From positions 2,170,001 to 2,234,000 of the forward strand of contig NZ_JAHUBR010000001.1 in assembly GCF_025376885.1 (NCBI RefSeq): a stretch of DNA of 64,000 bases, given 5' to 3'. The first letter of the stretch is position 1, and every line of letters begins with the position of its first letter. Below, piece after piece: positions 60,834 to 64,000 of this stretch. The position numbers were made by a program, and so were the translations under genes. This stretch comes from Pseudoruegeria sp. SHC-113. Lineage in GTDB: Bacteria > Pseudomonadota > Alphaproteobacteria > Rhodobacterales > Rhodobacteraceae. Below the pieces are notes generated by a model, which saw nothing but the letters and a program-made list of their open reading frames with translations, was not told where the DNA came from and searched no databases.

Positions 60834-61062
60834 TGTAGTATCTATTCCAGCCTTATAGTGGCGTTCGCTTTTGCCTCTTCCGCGCCTCTTGCGGGGGTTA
60901 TCGTAACCGGGCAGCTAGCGATTTCTGGCGAACTTACGAGGGGGATGGGCGATGCATCCGCGTCCTTGTACCCCATGAGTAAGCACGATGGGGCGGGCAA
61001 CACAAGCGCTAATCGCGAATTCCCCTGCCTTGCGCGTCAATTGAGCGCTCCGCGCCACGGTT

Positions 61063-61908
61063 TCAAGGCGAATGTGCGGGCAAACGCCCCAGAACGTTGC
61101 GATCCTTACCAGAAAGATCCTGCGCAATCGTTACCGCGTCAAAGCCCGCTCCGCGCATCAGTGCGGCCACGGCCGCCCCCTGCAGGTGGCCGATTTCAAA
61201 GATCACCCGCCCGCCGGGGGCAAGATAGGCTGCGGCTTGCGCGCAGATGATCCGGTAGGGCGAAAGCCCGTCCCCGCCCGGCGTGAGCGCCATATGCGGC
61301 TCATGCCCGGCCACTTCCGGCGCGAGTTCGGCCATTTCGGCCTGCGTGATGTATGGCGGGTTGGAGAGGATCAGATCGAAGCGGCCCTCAACGTGCGAAA
61401 ACCAGTCCGAAAGCCTGAAGGATGCGCGATCCGTAAGCCCGAGCGCCTGCGCGTTGCCCTGCGCGACAGTGAGCGCGGCTTCCGAAGCATCCACGCCAAG
61501 CCCTGTGGCCTGCGGGCGCTCGGCCAGCACCGAAAGCAGGATGCAGCCGCTGCCCGTGCCCAGATCCAATACGCGCGTAAAAGGCTCTTGCAGCGCCAGC
61601 GCGACCAGATCCTCGGTTTCGGGGCGTGGATCGAGCACATCAGGCGTCACCCGGAAGCTGCGCCCCCAGAACTGCCGCGTGCCGGTAAGATGGGAGACGG
61701 GCCGCCGTGCAAGCCGCCCTTTGAGAAGCGCGTCATACGCCGCCACTTGCGCCTCTGTCAGAGGATCAGGCCCCAAAAGCGTGAGCCGCCCGCGCGCAAC
61801 GCCCAGCACATGGGCCAGCAGCGTGCGCGCATCCGTTGCGGCGCCTGGAATGCCGGCCTCTGACAGCCGGCGCGTGGCCGCGACAAGCGCCTGGCTAACG
61901 CTGCTCAC
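61063..61908 (-). CDS. prmC: Release factor glutamine methyltransferase
   Basis: Methylates the glutamine of the GGQ motif in release factors; 281 residues. A helical N-domain (about 1-75) precedes the Rossmann fold with [13 protein letters not shown] (SAM), [11 protein letters not shown] and the catalytic NPPY in [23 protein letters not shown] is also conserved. It starts at GTG 61908 overlapping the prfA stop (GTGA), giving prfA-prmC, the usual coupling of substrate and modifying enzyme. Confidence 0.96.
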   Translation of the reverse strand: MSSVSQALVAATRRLSEAGIPGAATDARTLLAHVLGVARGRLTLLGPDPLTEAQVAAYDALLKGRLARRPVSHLTGTRQFWGRSFRVTPDVLDPRPETEDLVALALQEPFTRVLDLGTGSGCILLSVLAERPQATGLGVDASEAALTVAQGNAQALGLTDRASFRLSDWFSHVEGRFDLILSNPPYITQAEMAELAPEVAGHEPHMALTPGGDGLSPYRIICAQAAAYLAPGGRVIFEIGHLQGAAVAALMRGAGFDAVTIAQDLSGKDRNVLGRLPAHSP

Positions 61909-62960
61909 GCCTCCATCTCGGCCAGAAGGCCAGCCTGATAATCGGCGGTGAGCGCGTCGATCACCTCGTCCAGATCGCCCTGCATCACCTGATCGAGCTT
62001 GTAGAGCGTCAGGTTGATGCGGTGGTCCGTCATGCGCCCTTGCGGGAAGTTGTAGGTGCGGATGCGCTCGGAGCGGTCGCCCGAGCCGACCTGGCTCTTG
62101 CGGTTGGCGGCGCGTTCGCTGTCGATCTTCTGGCGCTCCATGTCGTAGAGCCGTGTTTTCAGCACCTGCATGGCGATCTCGCGGTTGCGGTGCTGGCTCT
62201 TCTCCGAACTCGTGACCACGATGCCGGAGGGAATATGGGTGATGCGCACGGCGGAATCGGTGGTGTTGACGTGCTGGCCGCCTGCCCCAGAGGAACGCAT
62301 CGTGTCGATCCGCAGATCATTGGCGTCGATCTGGATGTCCACATCCACGGCCTCGGGCAGCACGGCCACGGTGGCAGCGGAGGTGTGGATGCGCCCGCCG
62401 CTTTCGGTGGCCGGCACGCGCTGCACCCGGTGCACGCCGCTTTCAAATTTCAGCTTCGCGAAGACGCCCTCGCCCTGCACATGGGCGACGACTTCCTTCA
62501 CCCCGCCCAGCTCGGTTTCGCTGTGTTCGATGATCTCAAACCGCCAGCCCCGGCCTTCCGCGTAGCGCTGATACATGCGCAGCAGATCGCCTGCGAACAA
62601 GGCGGCTTCCTCGCCGCCGGTGCCGGGACGAATCTCGATCATCGCCGGGCGCGCGTCGGCGGCGTCCTTGGGCAGGAGCGCCAGCTGCAAGGCCTGCTCC
62701 AGCGCCGGGATCCGCGCCTTCATTAGCGGGATTTCTTCCTCCGCCAGCGCACGCATCTCGGGATCGTCGAGCATGGCCTTGGCGTCTTCGATATCTGTGA
62801 GCAATTGCCGGTAGGCGGCGATTTCCTCGACGACCGGCTTGAGCTCGGAATACTCCCGTCCGAGCGCCGCCAAATCTCCGGCGGCGGCACCTTCCGACAT
62901 TTGCGCCTCAAGAAACTGAAAGCGCTGGGTAATCTGAGCGAGTTTGTCCAAGGGAACCAT
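61905..62960 (-). CDS. prfA: Peptide chain release factor 1
   Basis: Releases the completed peptide at UAA and UAG; 351 residues. The helical domain 1, the anticodon-like loop region in domain 2 ([18 protein letters not shown], with the PxT-type element as PAT) and the peptidyl-transferase motif [12 protein letters not shown] (GGQ) with [11 protein letters not shown] after it are all present. It starts at ATG 62960. The downstream prmC encodes its modifying enzyme. Confidence 0.97.
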   Translation of the reverse strand: MVPLDKLAQITQRFQFLEAQMSEGAAAGDLAALGREYSELKPVVEEIAAYRQLLTDIEDAKAMLDDPEMRALAEEEIPLMKARIPALEQALQLALLPKDAADARPAMIEIRPGTGGEEAALFAGDLLRMYQRYAEGRGWRFEIIEHSETELGGVKEVVAHVQGEGVFAKLKFESGVHRVQRVPATESGGRIHTSAATVAVLPEAVDVDIQIDANDLRIDTMRSSGAGGQHVNTTDSAVRITHIPSGIVVTSSEKSQHRNREIAMQVLKTRLYDMERQKIDSERAANRKSQVGSGDRSERIRTYNFPQGRMTDHRINLTLYKLDQVMQGDLDEVIDALTADYQAGLLAEMEA

Positions 62961-63024
62961 GCCTTGCTTTCCCTCAAATGCCCGCTTTGGTCAAGGGGCG
63001 AGCCCGTGCTATCATCAGGGCATG

Positions 63025-63336
63025 ATGCGCTTTTTGCTCCCTCTCCTGCTGGCAGCCGCCACCCCTGCCCTCGCCGATGTCAAAGGCCCCGGCGGCAAGG
63101 TGATCGATTGCTATTGCACCGACAAAAGCGGGGCCCGCGTGGAGCTGGGCGAGATGATCTGCCTGCAGGTGGATGGGCGCATGTTCATGGCGCAGTGCCA
63201 GATGTCGCTCAACAATCCGATGTGGCGGGAAATTTCCGAGGGCTGCCTGTCCTCAAATGTCTCACCCGGCCTGCTGGACCGCCTCCAGAGCCTGCAGCCA
63301 AGCGGCAACGCGCTTGCCGTTGACGCCCAGATCTGA
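63025..63336 (+). CDS. Small cysteine-rich exported protein
   Basis: About 103 residues. A signal peptide (MRFLLPLLLAAATPALA) is followed by a mature domain with five cysteines (IDCYCTDKSG, MICLQV, AQCQMS, SEGCLS), which suggests disulphides in the periplasm. Start is ATG 63025, or the adjacent ATG 63022. I recognise no named family. It runs divergent from prfA and its last 75 bases overlap the convergent DUF1499 gene in antisense. Confidence 0.78.
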   Translation: MRFLLPLLLAAATPALADVKGPGGKVIDCYCTDKSGARVELGEMICLQVDGRMFMAQCQMSLNNPMWREISEGCLSSNVSPGLLDRLQSLQPSGNALAVDAQI

Positions 63337-63714
63337 GCGCCCGAAGCGCAGACGGGCGAGGATCGCCAGCCGTGCGCTGCCATCGGCCTGCGGCGCAAGC
63401 TTTACCGTCGTGTAATCGGGAAATCCCCACAGAAGGCTGCGGGTTTCATAGGTGATCATGCCGTCCGCCACGCTGCCTGCAATAACGCGGGTGCGCGGTG
63501 TGGCAAGGGCGATGTTATTCAGGGCGGCGAGCAGCGTGGCGGCCTCGCCTTGCGGCGCACGCGCATCGTCTGAGCCGATGCGCACCCCGGCCACGCCCGG
63601 ATCGGGCGCGGTGTCGGGATCCTGATGCCAGCTTTGCGCATCAATCGGCGCAAGTCGGACGTAGAGCATTGCCACGGCCAGAACGGCCAGCAGCAGGATC
63701 AGCGCTGTTTTCAT
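63262..63714 (-). CDS. DUF1499 domain-containing membrane-anchored protein
   Basis: Protein of 150 residues. One N-terminal hydrophobic segment (MKTALILLLAVLAVAMLYVRL) is followed by a DUF1499 domain with DPDTAPDPGVAGVRIG and TYETRSLLWGFPDYTTVKL. The ATG at 63714 overlaps the upstream agmatinase-family stop by four bases (ATGA), so the two are coupled. The domain has no defined biochemical function. Antisense overlap with the small exported gene at 63262-63336. Confidence 0.86.
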   Translation of the reverse strand: MKTALILLLAVLAVAMLYVRLAPIDAQSWHQDPDTAPDPGVAGVRIGSDDARAPQGEAATLLAALNNIALATPRTRVIAGSVADGMITYETRSLLWGFPDYTTVKLAPQADGSARLAILARLRFGRSDLGVNGKRVAAWLQALEAVQQAG

Positions 63715-64000
63715 GCGCCCTGCGCCTTCGCACGGCGGTTCCAGGCCCAGAGGCACATGATTTCCGTAGCCACATGGGCGCCCGCGATGGCGGTGGCGCC
63801 GGTGGTGTCAAACGGCGGGTTCACCTCGACCACATCGCCACCCACGAGGTTGATCCCCGCCAGATCGCGCAGAATGATGGCGGCCTGCGCGCTTGTCAGC
63901 CCGCCCCAGACCGGCGTGCCGGTGCCCGGCGCAAAGGCCGGATCGAGCGCGTCGATGTCGAAAGTCATGTAGCAGGCGCTGCTGCCGACGATTTCCTTGA
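63711..64000 (-). CDS. Agmatinase/ureohydrolase family protein, 5' part outside window
   Basis: Only the C-terminal 95 or so residues are present; the frame is open to the window edge. MTFDIDALDPAFAPGTGTPVWGGL is the arginase/agmatinase signature, here with metal-binding Asp in SFDID-type DID and the Glu in GGDVVEVNP. It hydrolyses a guanidino substrate such as agmatine, using two Mn2+. The substrate cannot be told from this fragment, and the true start lies beyond 64000. Confidence 0.88.
   Translation of the reverse strand, partial: KEIVGSSACYMTFDIDALDPAFAPGTGTPVWGGLTSAQAAIILRDLAGINLVGGDVVEVNPPFDTTGATAIAGAHVATEIMCLWAWNRRAKAQGA

Overview
The window is high-GC, densely coded chromosomal DNA of an alphaproteobacterium, most likely Rhodobacterales (Roseobacter group). 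This is inferred from gene content and order: IalB, DUF1194 and DUF4167 proteins; lptF-lptG-lptD-surA-pdxA-rsmA; prfA-prmC; a zwf-pgl-pgi block; a corrinoid/folate one-carbon cluster; and cbiD-cobK cobalamin genes. No phage, transposase, CRISPR array or rRNA was found. One tRNA (Gly, anticodon CCC) is present.

Layout. 1-6.1 kb: a partial hypothetical gene, xerD, an atypical metallophosphoesterase, a CBS/CorC membrane protein and a HerA-like ATPase (DUF853). 6.1-6.5 kb: a gene-free gap with two candidate small RNAs, each ending in a terminator. 6.5-13.6 kb: DUF808 and IalB proteins, then a cell-envelope operon (L,D-transpeptidase, lpxD, an acyl carrier protein, a ketoacyl synthase) divergent from a MepK-like endopeptidase. 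13.8-15.7 kb: rlmE and ppx/gppA. 15.8-22.5 kb: a one-carbon cluster (PF13769 protein, MetF-like reductase, HAD phosphatase, methyltetrahydrofolate:corrinoid methyltransferase, small protein, membrane protein, RACE-type corrinoid activator). 22.5-24 kb: an orphan gene, tRNA-Gly and a thioesterase. 24-27.8 kb: pgi, pgl and zwf with a LacI-type operator. 28-33 kb: radical SAM protein, HNH endonuclease, VOC protein, ABC-F ATPase overlapped by a small membrane ORF, esterase and AlkA-type glycosylase. 33-37 kb: cobalamin genes cobK, cbiD, cobA and cobB. 37-47 kb: MFS transporter, NDUFAF6-like protein, methyltransferase, cimA, cysS, a SoxR/VOC pair with a SoxR-type operator, MmcQ/YjbR protein, aminotransferase and PEP-mutase-family protein. 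47-48.6 kb: an MttB-family methyltransferase. 48.7-50.6 kb: exported VWA protein, Tat-exported dioxygenase-like protein and haem membrane protein. 50.6-64 kb: holC and pepA, divergent from the LPS-transport operon, then DUF4167, prmC, prfA, two small exported proteins and a partial agmatinase-family gene.

How the genes fit together. MttB at 47 kb, the methyltransferase, MetF-like reductase and activator at 16-22 kb, and the cobalamin genes at 33-37 kb together outline a route that strips methyl groups from a methylated amine onto a corrinoid and oxidises them through tetrahydrofolate. The corrinoid protein itself is not in the window. All three corrinoid-handling enzymes carry an arginine-rich terminal tail. 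LptD, LptF, LptG, SurA, LpxD, the L,D-transpeptidase and the MepK-like protein form two outer-membrane/cell-wall groups. zwf-pgl-pgi feeds hexose catabolism.

Limits. All calls come from reading the sequence and remembered family features, without searches. Start codons were chosen from visible Shine-Dalgarno sequences and overlaps with neighbours. Small RNAs, promoters and operators are pattern-based predictions.
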